Part shown: one piece after another, positions 34,208 to 42,634 of the stretch
Layout of the letters: the number at the start of each line of letters is the position of its first letter
How positions within the stretch are numbered: position 1 is the stretch's first letter
Assembly (NCBI GenBank): GCA_024636955.1
Contig: JAGXGB010000024.1
Coordinates: forward strand, 1-64,000
DNA: 64,000 nt
Reading direction: 5' to 3'
Source: Bacteroidales bacterium
Lineage (GTDB): Bacteria; Bacteroidota; Bacteroidia; Bacteroidales; Lentimicrobiaceae
Position numbers and translations under genes: made by a program
Notes under the pieces: model-generated
What the model saw: the letters and a program-made list of their open reading frames with translations, nothing else
What the model was told of the DNA's origin: nothing
Database searches by the model: none

Positions 34208-35410
34208 ATGTCAAGAGGAAAAGATAGCAAACCGCACATCGGTATCTTTGGACGAAGGAACAATGGGAAAAGTTCATTAATCAACTTACTGGCTGGTAAA
34301 GAAACTGCTATTGTTTCTCCGTTGGCTGGTACTACCACTGATCCGGTTAAGAAATCAATGGAAATTCCTGGTATTGGGCCTGCCGTTCTTATTGACACTG
34401 CAGGTATTGACGACAGTGGCGAATTAGGAATGAAGAGAATAAGTAAGTCACTCGACACTCTGAAAATTATTGACCTTGCTGTGCTTGTAATTGTTGACAA
34501 TAATTTTGGGCATGAAGAAGAAAAGCTTGTTAATAGCTTTATTAGTCATGATGTCCCTTTTCTAATTATTCACAATAAGAGTGACCTGGTGCCTTTAGAA
34601 CTTAAAACATCTAACAGTATAAAAAATAGTTACCAATGTGAAGTAATTGAATTCAGTGCTGTTAATGCACTTGATAATAATCAGCTGCTTACGGCACTTG
34701 CGGCTGCAATGCCTGAATCAGCATATACTTCAAATGCAATGGTAGGTGGTTTGTTCAAGCCGGGAGACGCAGTTTTGCTTATTACACCAATTGATAATGA
34801 AGCTCCACATGGACGAATGATACTTCCTCAGGTTCAGGCCATTCGCGATATACTCGATTATGATGGTATAGTGATGATTTGCAAGGAAAACGATGTAGAG
34901 GATTTTATCAGTAAGGCTAATCCACGCCCTGTACTTGCAATTACTGACAGCCAGGTGTTTGGTAAAATAGGCAGCCTGGTACCCAACGATATTTCACTTA
35001 CAAGCTTTAGCATATTATTGGCAAGGCAAAGAGGGGATTTCGCAAACTATCTGAAGGGGACACCATATCTTGATAAACTTATGGATGGTGATCGGGTTCT
35101 TATTCTTGAGTCATGTACTCACCATGTTACCTGCGATGATATAGGACGACATAAAATACCTCATTGGCTAAAGAATTACACCAAGAAGGAGTTGCAATTT
35201 GATGTTGTTTCAGGACTCGGCAATTTGCCCCGTGATATAAATGATTACGCTATTTTGATTCAATGCGGAGGTTGTGTTCTAACCCGCAAACAAGTAGTTA
35301 ACAGGGTGAAACCCGCTGTTGATGCGGGTATACCTGTTACAAATTATGGAATGACTATCGCATGGATTCATGGCATATACGACAGAGCGGTTGGAATGTT
35401 CCAACTTTAG
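34208..35410 (+). CDS. hydF: [FeFe] hydrogenase H-cluster maturation GTPase HydF
   Basis: HydF is the scaffold on which the 2Fe subcluster of [FeFe] hydrogenase is assembled by HydE and HydG before transfer to the hydrogenase. With the ATG at 34208 the protein is 400 aa. The GTPase domain has G1 GRRNNGKSSL near residue 14, G3 DTAG and G4 NKSD. The C-terminal [4Fe-4S] site is visible as CTHHVTC followed by CGGC. HydE, HydG and the hydrogenase are not in the window, so they must be elsewhere if the system is complete. The SDR gene follows 28 nt downstream. Confidence 0.95.
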   Translation: MSRGKDSKPHIGIFGRRNNGKSSLINLLAGKETAIVSPLAGTTTDPVKKSMEIPGIGPAVLIDTAGIDDSGELGMKRISKSLDTLKIIDLAVLVIVDNNFGHEEEKLVNSFISHDVPFLIIHNKSDLVPLELKTSNSIKNSYQCEVIEFSAVNALDNNQLLTALAAAMPESAYTSNAMVGGLFKPGDAVLLITPIDNEAPHGRMILPQVQAIRDILDYDGIVMICKENDVEDFISKANPRPVLAITDSQVFGKIGSLVPNDISLTSFSILLARQRGDFANYLKGTPYLDKLMDGDRVLILESCTHHVTCDDIGRHKIPHWLKNYTKKELQFDVVSGLGNLPRDINDYAILIQCGGCVLTRKQVVNRVKPAVDAGIPVTNYGMTIAWIHGIYDRAVGMFQL

Positions 35411-35438
35411 CCTTTTTTTGTGGTTTAATACAATAGGT

Positions 35439-36143
35439 ATGCAGGTAAAAAATATTGTTATAACAGGCGCATCGGGTGGTATTGGAAGAGCCACAGCATT
35501 AGAACTTATAAAGGACCCACAAAACAGGTTGTTCCTAATCTCACGGGATGAAAGTAAGCTAAGCAGTATTCATAATGAAATTCCCGGGGATGAACATAGA
35601 GTGTTTTTATATCCATTTGATCTGGTTTCTGGTGATTACAAAAATTTGGTTGATTCTATCAATGAGAAATTAGGCGGTATAGACATCCTTATTAACAATG
35701 CGGGGGCTTTGGTTAATAAGGTTTTCACTGAAATTGATAGTAGTGATTTTGACAGAATTGTTAATACAAATTTTAAAGGCCCCTTCTTTCTTATCCAACA
35801 TTTAATACCTACTTTTAACACTGGTGCCCATATTCTGAATATCAGTAGCATGGGCGGATATCAGGGTAGTGTGAAATTTCCCGGTTTATCACTTTACAGC
35901 TCTTCAAAAGGAGCGTTAAGCATCCTGACCGAATGCCTTGCCCTTGAACTAAATCCTATAGGTGTATCAGTTAATTGCTTAGCATTGGGAAGTGTTCAAA
36001 CAACTATGCTTGAAGAAGCTTTTCCAGGATATGTAGCACAGGTGACCTGTAATTCAATGGCAGAGTATATAGCACACTTTGCTGTAAACGGGCATAAATG
36101 GGTGAATGGGAAAATTTTACCTGTATCACTTTCAACTCCATGA
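35439..36143 (+). CDS. Short-chain dehydrogenase/reductase
   Basis: Starting at the ATG at 35439 gives 234 aa. An upstream ATG at 35370 exists but would overlap hydF and add 23 residues before the Rossmann fold. The NAD(P) motif TGASGGIGRAT is at about 9-19, NNAG at about 84-87, and the catalytic YSSSK near 150. Substrate and cofactor preference are unknown. The gene is probably co-transcribed with hydF. Confidence 0.88.
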   Translation: MQVKNIVITGASGGIGRATALELIKDPQNRLFLISRDESKLSSIHNEIPGDEHRVFLYPFDLVSGDYKNLVDSINEKLGGIDILINNAGALVNKVFTEIDSSDFDRIVNTNFKGPFFLIQHLIPTFNTGAHILNISSMGGYQGSVKFPGLSLYSSSKGALSILTECLALELNPIGVSVNCLALGSVQTTMLEEAFPGYVAQVTCNSMAEYIAHFAVNGHKWVNGKILPVSLSTP

Positions 36144-36221
36144 TACGTTAAAGTATGTGTGCGATGTGGTCATTTACATTTAGTAAAAGGTGAATATTAA
36201 ACGAGTATTAAATTATTTTAA

Positions 36222-36638
36222 ATGGATGATAAAGTTGACTGTATAATTAAAAGTGGCGTTGTTGAAGTAGTTGGCGAAAAGTATCTCAAAGTAAAGATTC
36301 ATAACGACAGTGCCTGCTCTATGTGTTACTCCAAAGGCGTTTGTACCTCTTTAGGTTCAGGTGATAGAATAATAGATGTTGAGAATGACAATAGGCATGA
36401 TGTTAAGCCTGGTGATATAGTTGACATACAAATGATTTCTTCATCCGGATGGGTAGCAGTTATGTTTGGCTATATATTCCCATTTCTTCTCCTGCTGGTC
36501 ACTTTGCTCATAGCCAGTGAATATACTTCAGAGGGAATTGCCGCCATGATTTCGCTGATTATTCTCATTCCTTATTATCTGCTACTATACAGGTTCAGGA
36601 TAAGAATGAAACGTTATTTCAAATTTACATTGAATTGA
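36222..36638 (+). CDS. RseC/SoxR-reducing-system family protein
   Basis: The 138-aa protein has an N-terminal cytosolic part with two cysteines in SACSMCYSKGVC (about 27-38, family-typical) and two transmembrane segments (about 68-88 and 101-121). It matches the RseC family, whose E. coli member helps regulate the SoxR-reducing complex that includes Rnf (Rsx) proteins. Bacteroidota commonly place rseC directly before rnfB, as here. A 283-nt gap containing a promoter separates it from rnfB, so the rnf operon may also be expressed alone. Confidence 0.85.
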   Translation: MDDKVDCIIKSGVVEVVGEKYLKVKIHNDSACSMCYSKGVCTSLGSGDRIIDVENDNRHDVKPGDIVDIQMISSSGWVAVMFGYIFPFLLLLVTLLIASEYTSEGIAAMISLIILIPYYLLLYRFRIRMKRYFKFTLN

Positions 36639-36671
36639 TTACTAATAAGTTGTTTCATATCTGAACTTCCA

Positions 36672-36706
36672 AATCTCAAAAAAGTGAGAGATTCGCACTG
36701 TTTTTA
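36672..36706 (+). terminator. Weak hairpin after rseC
   Basis: AATCTC (36672-36677) pairs with GAGATT (36688-36693), followed a few bases later by a T-run (36701-36705). The stem is only 6 bp, so this is a weak candidate. Confidence 0.3.
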
Positions 36707-36858
36707 GAATATACAATACAATTCCTGTAATTTATAAGGAGTCTAAAGAAGACTAACATTCCACCCTGATTAGTAAAAATCTAAGATTCAGTAGCTTATA
36801 ACACTTAATACACTATTGACATTCAATTAGTTACATGTATCGATTTATAATGCAATAA

Positions 36859-36889
36859 TTGAAAGTATTCATAAATAGTCGTAATTTTG
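36859..36889 (+). promoter_or_regulatory. rnf operon promoter
   Basis: TTG (36859-36861) and TAATTTTG (36882-36889) are separated by 20 nt, which fits the Bacteroidota promoter layout. rnfB starts about 32 nt downstream. Confidence 0.5.
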
Positions 36890-36921
36890 TTTCGTTTTAG
36901 CTAATTAATTATTAAATTCTA

Positions 36922-37800
36922 TTGTTGGTGGGCCAGACTATTTTATATGCAGTAATTACTTTAAGTGCACTTGGTGTTATTGCCGCTGTTATACTTTACT
37001 TCATTGCTCAAAAGTTCAAGGTTATTGAAGACCCGTGTATTGAAGTTGTAAACAATATGCTTCCTGGGGCAAATTGTGGAGGGTGTGGAGTTGCAGGATG
37101 CCGCGCACTTGCAGAAATAATAGTTAAAACAGGTGATTTGTCAGTGCATAAGTGTCCTGTTGGCGGAAATGATATCATGAAGCAGATAGGTTCATATCTT
37201 GGGCTTCATACTGTAGAAATGGAACCACAAGTTGCAGTGATCAGGTGTGCTGGAAGTCATGCAAATGCACCTTCTAAAATACTCTACGAAGGTGCTGAAT
37301 CATGTGCCTTTGCTCACTATCTCTCAGCAGGTGAATCCGGCTGTCCTAATAGCTGCCTTGGTAAAGGTGATTGTGTGCGATTGTGCCAGTTTGATGCAAT
37401 TATCATGAATAATACAACCGGCCTTCCTGAAGTAAGCGCTGATAAATGTGTTGCATGTGGTGCTTGTGAAAAAGCATGTCCAAGATCAGTTATAGAAATA
37501 AGGCCACGGGGAAAGAAAGACCGTCGCATATACATATCATGTATAAACATTGAGAAAGGTGCAATAGCACGTAAGAACTGTACAACCGCATGCATTGGAT
37601 GTGGCAAGTGTGTGAAAGAGTGTACATTTGATGCTATTTCTTTAATAAATAACCTTGCTTATATCGATGCTGATAAATGCAAGCTATGCCGTAAATGTGT
37701 GGCTGTTTGCCCAACAGGTTCCATCATTGAGCTAAACTTCCCTCCAAGAAAGGAGAGATCGGACAATACTGAAAAGCCTGAACAAGCAGTAACTGTATAA
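36922..37800 (+). CDS. rnfB: Electron transport complex subunit RnfB
   Basis: RnfB accepts electrons from ferredoxin and passes them into the Rnf complex. The 292-aa protein has an N-terminal membrane anchor (ITLSALGVIAAVILYFIAQ), the CGGCGVAGC four-cysteine [4Fe-4S] cluster at about 52-60, and two ferredoxin-like 4Fe-4S pairs further on (CVACGACEKACP and CIGCGKCVKEC / CKLCRKCVAVCP). The start is not ATG: the frame begins TTG-TTG-GTG at 36922, 36925 and 36928, and any of the three may be used. It opens the complete six-gene rnf operon. Confidence 0.94.
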   Translation: MLVGQTILYAVITLSALGVIAAVILYFIAQKFKVIEDPCIEVVNNMLPGANCGGCGVAGCRALAEIIVKTGDLSVHKCPVGGNDIMKQIGSYLGLHTVEMEPQVAVIRCAGSHANAPSKILYEGAESCAFAHYLSAGESGCPNSCLGKGDCVRLCQFDAIIMNNTTGLPEVSADKCVACGACEKACPRSVIEIRPRGKKDRRIYISCINIEKGAIARKNCTTACIGCGKCVKECTFDAISLINNLAYIDADKCKLCRKCVAVCPTGSIIELNFPPRKERSDNTEKPEQAVTV

Positions 37801-37856
37801 TGGGCCTCATACAATAAGAACATCTAAGTAACATAAAAACCAAAGGATTAGCTACA

Positions 37857-39188
37857 TTGAAAACTTTTAAACTTGGCGGAGTTCATCCTGAAGAGAAGAA
37901 AATTACAGCCAATAAATCAATTGAATATCTTCCCATTCCGGCCAGAGTACACATACCACTGGCTCAAAGCCTTGGTGCACCTTCAAAACTGATAGTTGAA
38001 AAAGGTGAAATGGTTAGAACGGGACAATTAATCGCCAGAGGCGAAGCGTTTATTTCATCTAATGTTCATTCATCAGTTTCTGGTAAAGTTGTAAAAATTG
38101 AAGATATAACTGATGCATCCGGATACCGAAGACCTGCTGTTACCATTGATGTTGAAGGTGATGAATGGCTTGAAACCATTGATCGTACTATATATATTAA
38201 ATCAGATATTCAACTCTCACGTGAGCAAATTATTGACAGAATCAAAGAACTGGGTGTAGTTGGTCTGGGTGGTGCTACGTTTCCTACTCATGTTAAATTG
38301 GCAATTCCTACAGGAAAAAAAGCAGAAATCCTCATTATTAATGGTGTTGAATGTGAACCCTATTTAACTGCTGACCACCGGGTGATGCTTGAGCGGGCTA
38401 AAGAGATCATTATAGGTATTCGCATTCTGATGATTGCCCTTACAGTGGACAAAGCATTTATAGGTATTGAAAATAATAAGCCCGATGCTATTGAATTGCT
38501 AACTAAGCTTTCAAAAAAAGATAGCACTATTAAGGTAGTTCCTCTCGAAGTGAAATACCCGCAGGGTGGTGAAAAGCAACTAATAAAAGCCATCACGGGC
38601 AAAGAAGTTCCCTCAGGAAAACTGCCAATTGAAACAGGATGCATCGTTAATAATGTTGGTACAGCATTAGCCATTTATGAAGCCGTTCAGAAAAACAAAC
38701 CTTTAATTGAGAGGGTAGTAACCGTAACCGGTGATTCATTGTCAAATCCGGGTAATTTTATGGTGCGCATCGGAACCCCTGTTAATTATCTGGTTGAAAA
38801 AGCCGGTGGGCTTCCTTCTGATACCGGCAAAGTGATTAACGGCGGACCAATGATGGGTAAGGCGCTAACTTCACTCGATGCACCTGTGGTAAAAGGAACA
38901 TCAGGGATAATCATCTTTGCTCAACAAAATAGTCATCGTGTTGCTATGCATAATTGCATTAGGTGCAGCCGGTGTATTACAGTTTGTCCTATAGGTTTGG
39001 AGCCAGTCAGCCTGGTTCAATACAGCTACAATGAGCTTTATGATAAAGCTGAAAAAGCTTATATCATGGATTGCATGGAATGTGGTTCATGCCAGTATAC
39101 TTGCCCCTCCGGGCGTCCTTTGTTGGATTTCATCAGGTTGGGAAAGAATAAAGTAGGAACAATAATTAGAAACCGAATAAAAAATTAG
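37857..39188 (+). CDS. rnfC: Electron transport complex subunit RnfC
   Basis: RnfC is the NADH-binding subunit of the Rnf complex and carries FMN and two [4Fe-4S] clusters. The 443-aa protein begins at a TTG (37857) giving the standard KTFKLGGVHP N-terminus. It has the Complex1_51K-like glycine-rich core (GLGGATFPTHVKL and NGVECEPYLTADHR) and C-terminal ferredoxin-type clusters (CIRCSRCITVCP and CMECGSCQYTCP). It is 56 nt after rnfB and 1 nt before rnfD. Confidence 0.96.
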   Translation: MKTFKLGGVHPEEKKITANKSIEYLPIPARVHIPLAQSLGAPSKLIVEKGEMVRTGQLIARGEAFISSNVHSSVSGKVVKIEDITDASGYRRPAVTIDVEGDEWLETIDRTIYIKSDIQLSREQIIDRIKELGVVGLGGATFPTHVKLAIPTGKKAEILIINGVECEPYLTADHRVMLERAKEIIIGIRILMIALTVDKAFIGIENNKPDAIELLTKLSKKDSTIKVVPLEVKYPQGGEKQLIKAITGKEVPSGKLPIETGCIVNNVGTALAIYEAVQKNKPLIERVVTVTGDSLSNPGNFMVRIGTPVNYLVEKAGGLPSDTGKVINGGPMMGKALTSLDAPVVKGTSGIIIFAQQNSHRVAMHNCIRCSRCITVCPIGLEPVSLVQYSYNELYDKAEKAYIMDCMECGSCQYTCPSGRPLLDFIRLGKNKVGTIIRNRIKN

Positions 39189-39189
39189 T

Positions 39190-40224
39190 ATGAGCTTATT
39201 AACAGTATCGGGTTCTCCTCATGTTCATGCACGCCAGGATGTTAAATCCATCATGTATGGCGTTGTGATTGCTATGATCCCGGCAATTCTGGTGTCATTA
39301 TATTATTTTGGACTTGATTCAGCCAGGGTAATCTTCATCTCTATAGCAGCATGTTTATTGTTTGAATATCTTATTCAGAAGTATTTGTTAAAAGGCCCAA
39401 TAACCATTACAGATGGTTCAGCTTTAATAACAGGTGTATTACTGGCATTTAATGTACCTTCAAACCTCCCGACATCAATTATAATCATTGGCGCACTCGT
39501 ATCCATTGGTATTGCCAAAATGTCGTTTGGCGGATTAGGTAAAAATCCATTTAATCCTGCGCTGGTTGGTAGGGTGTTTCTATTAATTTCATTTCCCGTG
39601 CAGATGACTACCTGGCCACTACCTGTGCCGGGTTTTACCGGTATCATGGCTGATGCAATCAGTGGACCAACTACATTGGGTATGTTGAAAGAAGGCCTTA
39701 TGGCAGGAAAAACTGTAAGTGAGATTATTGCATCATCAGGCTTTCCCGGGTATATGAATGACTTTACTGGTGCCCAGGGTGGTTCTTTGGGTGAAGTATC
39801 AGCTGCTGCACTTATTTTAGGTGCTCTTTTTATGTTTGCCCGAAAGATAATTACTTGGCATATCCCGGTTTCTTACCTGGGATCAGCCTTTGCATTCTCT
39901 GTAATCCTATGGTGGCTAAATCCAGAAATGTATCTTGATCCTGTGATAAGTATGCTTGCAGGAGGTATGTTATTAGGTGTATTCTTTATGGCCACTGATA
40001 TGGTTACGTCACCCTTGACAGCCAAAGGACAATTGGTATTTGGAATTGGTGCAGGGATTTTAACAATAACAATCAGAAACTGGGGTGCATATCCTGAGGG
40101 TGTGTCATTCGCTATCCTTATAATGAATGCAGCTACTCCTCTGATAAATAACGCATTTAAACAAAAACGCTTTGGTTCTGCTACCCTCAAGAAAGAGATC
40201 AAAGCTATTAAACAAACTGCATAA
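39190..40224 (+). CDS. rnfD: Electron transport complex subunit RnfD
   Basis: RnfD is a membrane subunit with covalently bound FMN. The 344-aa protein has nine or ten hydrophobic segments and the core motif FGGLGKNPFNPALVGRVFLL, which is conserved with NqrB. The flavinylation threonine is expected in the DAISGPTTLGM region (about 152-162), where homologues have S-G-A-T; here it reads S-G-P-T. The adjacent rnfG frame starts 2 nt after the stop codon. Confidence 0.95.
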   Translation: MSLLTVSGSPHVHARQDVKSIMYGVVIAMIPAILVSLYYFGLDSARVIFISIAACLLFEYLIQKYLLKGPITITDGSALITGVLLAFNVPSNLPTSIIIIGALVSIGIAKMSFGGLGKNPFNPALVGRVFLLISFPVQMTTWPLPVPGFTGIMADAISGPTTLGMLKEGLMAGKTVSEIIASSGFPGYMNDFTGAQGGSLGEVSAAALILGALFMFARKIITWHIPVSYLGSAFAFSVILWWLNPEMYLDPVISMLAGGMLLGVFFMATDMVTSPLTAKGQLVFGIGAGILTITIRNWGAYPEGVSFAILIMNAATPLINNAFKQKRFGSATLKKEIKAIKQTA

Positions 40225-40225
40225 C

Positions 40226-40801
40226 ATGTCCAAGCCTGCATCATCGCTTAGAAATATGGTTTTATCCCTCTTCGGTATCTCACTGGTTATGTCGGCTGCA
40301 TTAGGTTTCGTTTATAATGTTACCAAGGAGCCGATTGCCGCAGCAATTAAAGCAAAAGAAGTAAGTGCAATTAAAGAAGTATTGCCGGCTTTTGATAATG
40401 ACCCGGTTTCAACTGCTAAGGAGCTTAACGGAATGCTATTTTATTATGCCTCAAGTTCCGACAGTCTTGTTGGATATGCTGCCAAAACCTTCACTGAAAT
40501 AGGTTATAGCGGTAGATTTGACTTGATGGTTGGTTTTCTACCCGATGGCACTATCCACAATATTGTAGTTTTAGAACAGAAAGAAACTCCAGGATTAGGA
40601 ACAAATATGGTTTTGCCAAAATTCAAGAATCAATTTCTTAACCTTAACATTGCTAATCTAAAGGACAACAGACTGTTAGTTAAAAAGGATGGTGGTACTA
40701 TTGATGCAATCTCTGCTGCAACAATTACTTCTCGTGCATATTGCGATGGAGTTCAAAGAGCATATAATGCATATATGGAAAACTTTGCTGTTAAAGAATA
40801 G
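40226..40801 (+). CDS. rnfG: Electron transport complex subunit RnfG
   Basis: RnfG carries a covalent FMN on the outer face of the membrane. From the ATG at 40226 the protein is 191 aa; an upstream in-frame ATG at 40172 would overlap rnfD and is not preferred. It has one N-terminal transmembrane segment (about 8-30) and the flavin site IDAISAATITSRAYCDGV, in which the Thr of SAATITS is the predicted FMN attachment residue. Confidence 0.93.
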   Translation: MSKPASSLRNMVLSLFGISLVMSAALGFVYNVTKEPIAAAIKAKEVSAIKEVLPAFDNDPVSTAKELNGMLFYYASSSDSLVGYAAKTFTEIGYSGRFDLMVGFLPDGTIHNIVVLEQKETPGLGTNMVLPKFKNQFLNLNIANLKDNRLLVKKDGGTIDAISAATITSRAYCDGVQRAYNAYMENFAVKE

Positions 40802-40830
40802 CTAACTTATCTTAAAGAAATAAAAGAAAA

Positions 40831-41430
40831 ATGAATAATTTTAAGTTTTTCAGTGAGGGACTCGTTAGAAGCAATCCGGTATTTGTATTAATCCTGGGTG
40901 CTTGTCCTACTTTAGCAGTTACCACAACTGCAATTAATGGAATTGGAATGGGAGCAGCTACTACATTTGTACTTGTTAGTTCAAATGTGCTGGTAGCTGC
41001 ACTAAAAAATGTGATTCCTGATAAGGTTAGAATTGCAGCCTTCATTGTAATCATAGCCACTTTTGTTACAATCACTGATATGGTAATGAAAGCCTTTACT
41101 CCCGAACTTTACAGCAGTCTCGGTATTTTTATTCCCCTGATTGTAGTAAACTGCATTATTCTTGGACGCGCTGAAGCATTTGCCCAGAAGAACAGGGTTA
41201 TTCCTTCTTTACTGGATGGTTTAGGTATGGGTATTGGATTTATGCTTGCTATTACTATACTTGCCAGCATTAGGGAACTACTTGGTAATGGTTCAATTTT
41301 CGATATAAAATTGGTTGGTGACAATGTTTCCACCATACTGCTGTTCATTCTTCCACCAGGTGCTTTCATAACATACGGCTATCTTATTGCCATTATGAAT
41401 AAATTAAAAACAAGGTACAGTAATCAGTAG
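40831..41430 (+). CDS. rnfE: Electron transport complex subunit RnfE
   Basis: The 199-aa integral membrane protein has six predicted spans, with the conserved NPVFVLILGACPTLAVTTTA start and the internal VNCIILGRAEAFA motif. RnfE and RnfA are homologous and form the membrane core, which carries a [2Fe-2S] cluster in known Rnf/Nqr structures; a cysteine in each (in GACP here) fits that role. Confidence 0.95.
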   Translation: MNNFKFFSEGLVRSNPVFVLILGACPTLAVTTTAINGIGMGAATTFVLVSSNVLVAALKNVIPDKVRIAAFIVIIATFVTITDMVMKAFTPELYSSLGIFIPLIVVNCIILGRAEAFAQKNRVIPSLLDGLGMGIGFMLAITILASIRELLGNGSIFDIKLVGDNVSTILLFILPPGAFITYGYLIAIMNKLKTRYSNQ

Positions 41431-41476
41431 CTTTTCCAGCATTGCTTAACCAGTATCATACCAATAAATTCAGATC

Positions 41477-42052
41477 ATGGAATACATCAACATCATTATT
41501 TTAGCGCTCCTTGTTAACAATGTAGTTTTAGCCCAATTTCTTGGAATCTGCCCATTTTTAGGTGTATCAGGTAAGGTTTCAACATCAGTTGGAATGGGTG
41601 CAGCGGTAATGTTTGTAATGGCACTTGCCAACCTTGTTACATATATAATCCATTACTACCTGCTCATACCATTGCAGGTGGAATTCATGCAAACAATAAC
41701 GTTCATTCTGGTAATAGCTTCACTGGTTCAAACAGTTGAAATAATCCTTAAAAAATCAGCACCATCATTATATCAGGCACTTGGCATTTATTTGCCACTT
41801 ATAACTACAAACTGCGCTGTACTTGGTATTGCAATACTTGCCATTCAGAAGAAATTCACACTTGTTGAAAGCGTACTATATTCCAGTGCTACTGCAGTAG
41901 GTTTCACCTTGGCGCTAGTACTTCTTGCTGGTATTAGAGAACAACTTGAGCTGCTTGGTATGCCAAAAGGTATGAGAGGATTTCCTCTTACTCTTATTGT
42001 AGCCGGTCTTTTATCTATGGCTTTTATGGGGTTTGCAGGATTAGTGAAGTGA
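41477..42052 (+). CDS. rnfA: Electron transport complex subunit RnfA
   Basis: The 191-aa integral membrane protein has six predicted spans and the RnfA motifs LVNNVVLAQFLGICPFLGVSG and TTNCAVLGIAIL. It is related to RnfE. The cysteines in GICPF and TNCAV correspond to positions that hold the intramembrane cluster in characterised homologues. It ends the operon; a 582-nt gene-free stretch follows. Confidence 0.95.
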   Translation: MEYINIIILALLVNNVVLAQFLGICPFLGVSGKVSTSVGMGAAVMFVMALANLVTYIIHYYLLIPLQVEFMQTITFILVIASLVQTVEIILKKSAPSLYQALGIYLPLITTNCAVLGIAILAIQKKFTLVESVLYSSATAVGFTLALVLLAGIREQLELLGMPKGMRGFPLTLIVAGLLSMAFMGFAGLVK

Positions 42053-42634
42053 GGTTTTGTCGTCCATATCTCCACCTGATAAACACTATCTGATCTTTCT
42101 CCTGGTTTGGCAGTAGCGCTTCCTATCAACAGGAGCAACTTCCTCCATTGCATTTGCCCGAAAATACTTCAGTGCCTGGTTGAAATATCATTACTGTGTG
42201 CCAGATATAGCTCAAATCCTGCGACAGAAGTCTTTTTTTGATTTTTTAGTTGAGAAATATTTGGGATTTATTTTATTCTACAAAATATAAAGCAAATATG
42301 AAGCATGTTACAGCAATGTATATTATATAACCTTATACATCGTTGAAACATTGTTTATATAAGGTTGATACAAGGTTAAATGAAATGAATCTAAAATGAA
42401 TTGTCAATAAAAAGCCAAAAGTCGGTTATACCTGAGGACCGATCACAACAACTATTTGGTACTTTACTTAATGACCCACAGTTGGTGCTACAGGGTATCA
42501 GTAAGGTACAGAAATAAATGCAAGTTGATGATTTTTACAGCCAGCAGGGCTACCTTAGATTTCTTTTGCTAGAAGCATTCAACCGGTGGGATAGTAGCCG
42601 GTAACTTATGCCAGGAAGCCTGCATAGGAGTGAG
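42053..42634. other. 582-bp intergenic region after the rnf operon
   Basis: No confident gene was found. The stretch holds a T-rich run (42232-42250) that could end the rnf transcript, and AACCTTATA (42329-42337) paired with TATAAGGTT (42358-42366) over a 20-nt loop. In one plus-strand frame a TTG-led 38-codon stretch (42401-42517) is followed after a single TAA by an ATG-led 28-codon stretch in the same frame (42518-42604). The second may be a small gene or a remnant, but I could not match either to a family. Confidence 0.5.

Noticed and set aside
35370-35438. Longer SDR start overlapping hydF
   Set aside because: The Rossmann motif begins a few residues after the ATG at 35439, as usual for the family.
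40172-40225. Longer rnfG start
   Set aside because: It would lie inside rnfD; the ATG at 40226 follows the rnfD stop directly.
42053-42634. Insertion sequence remnant
   Set aside because: No transposase motif, terminal inverted repeats or target duplication was visible.
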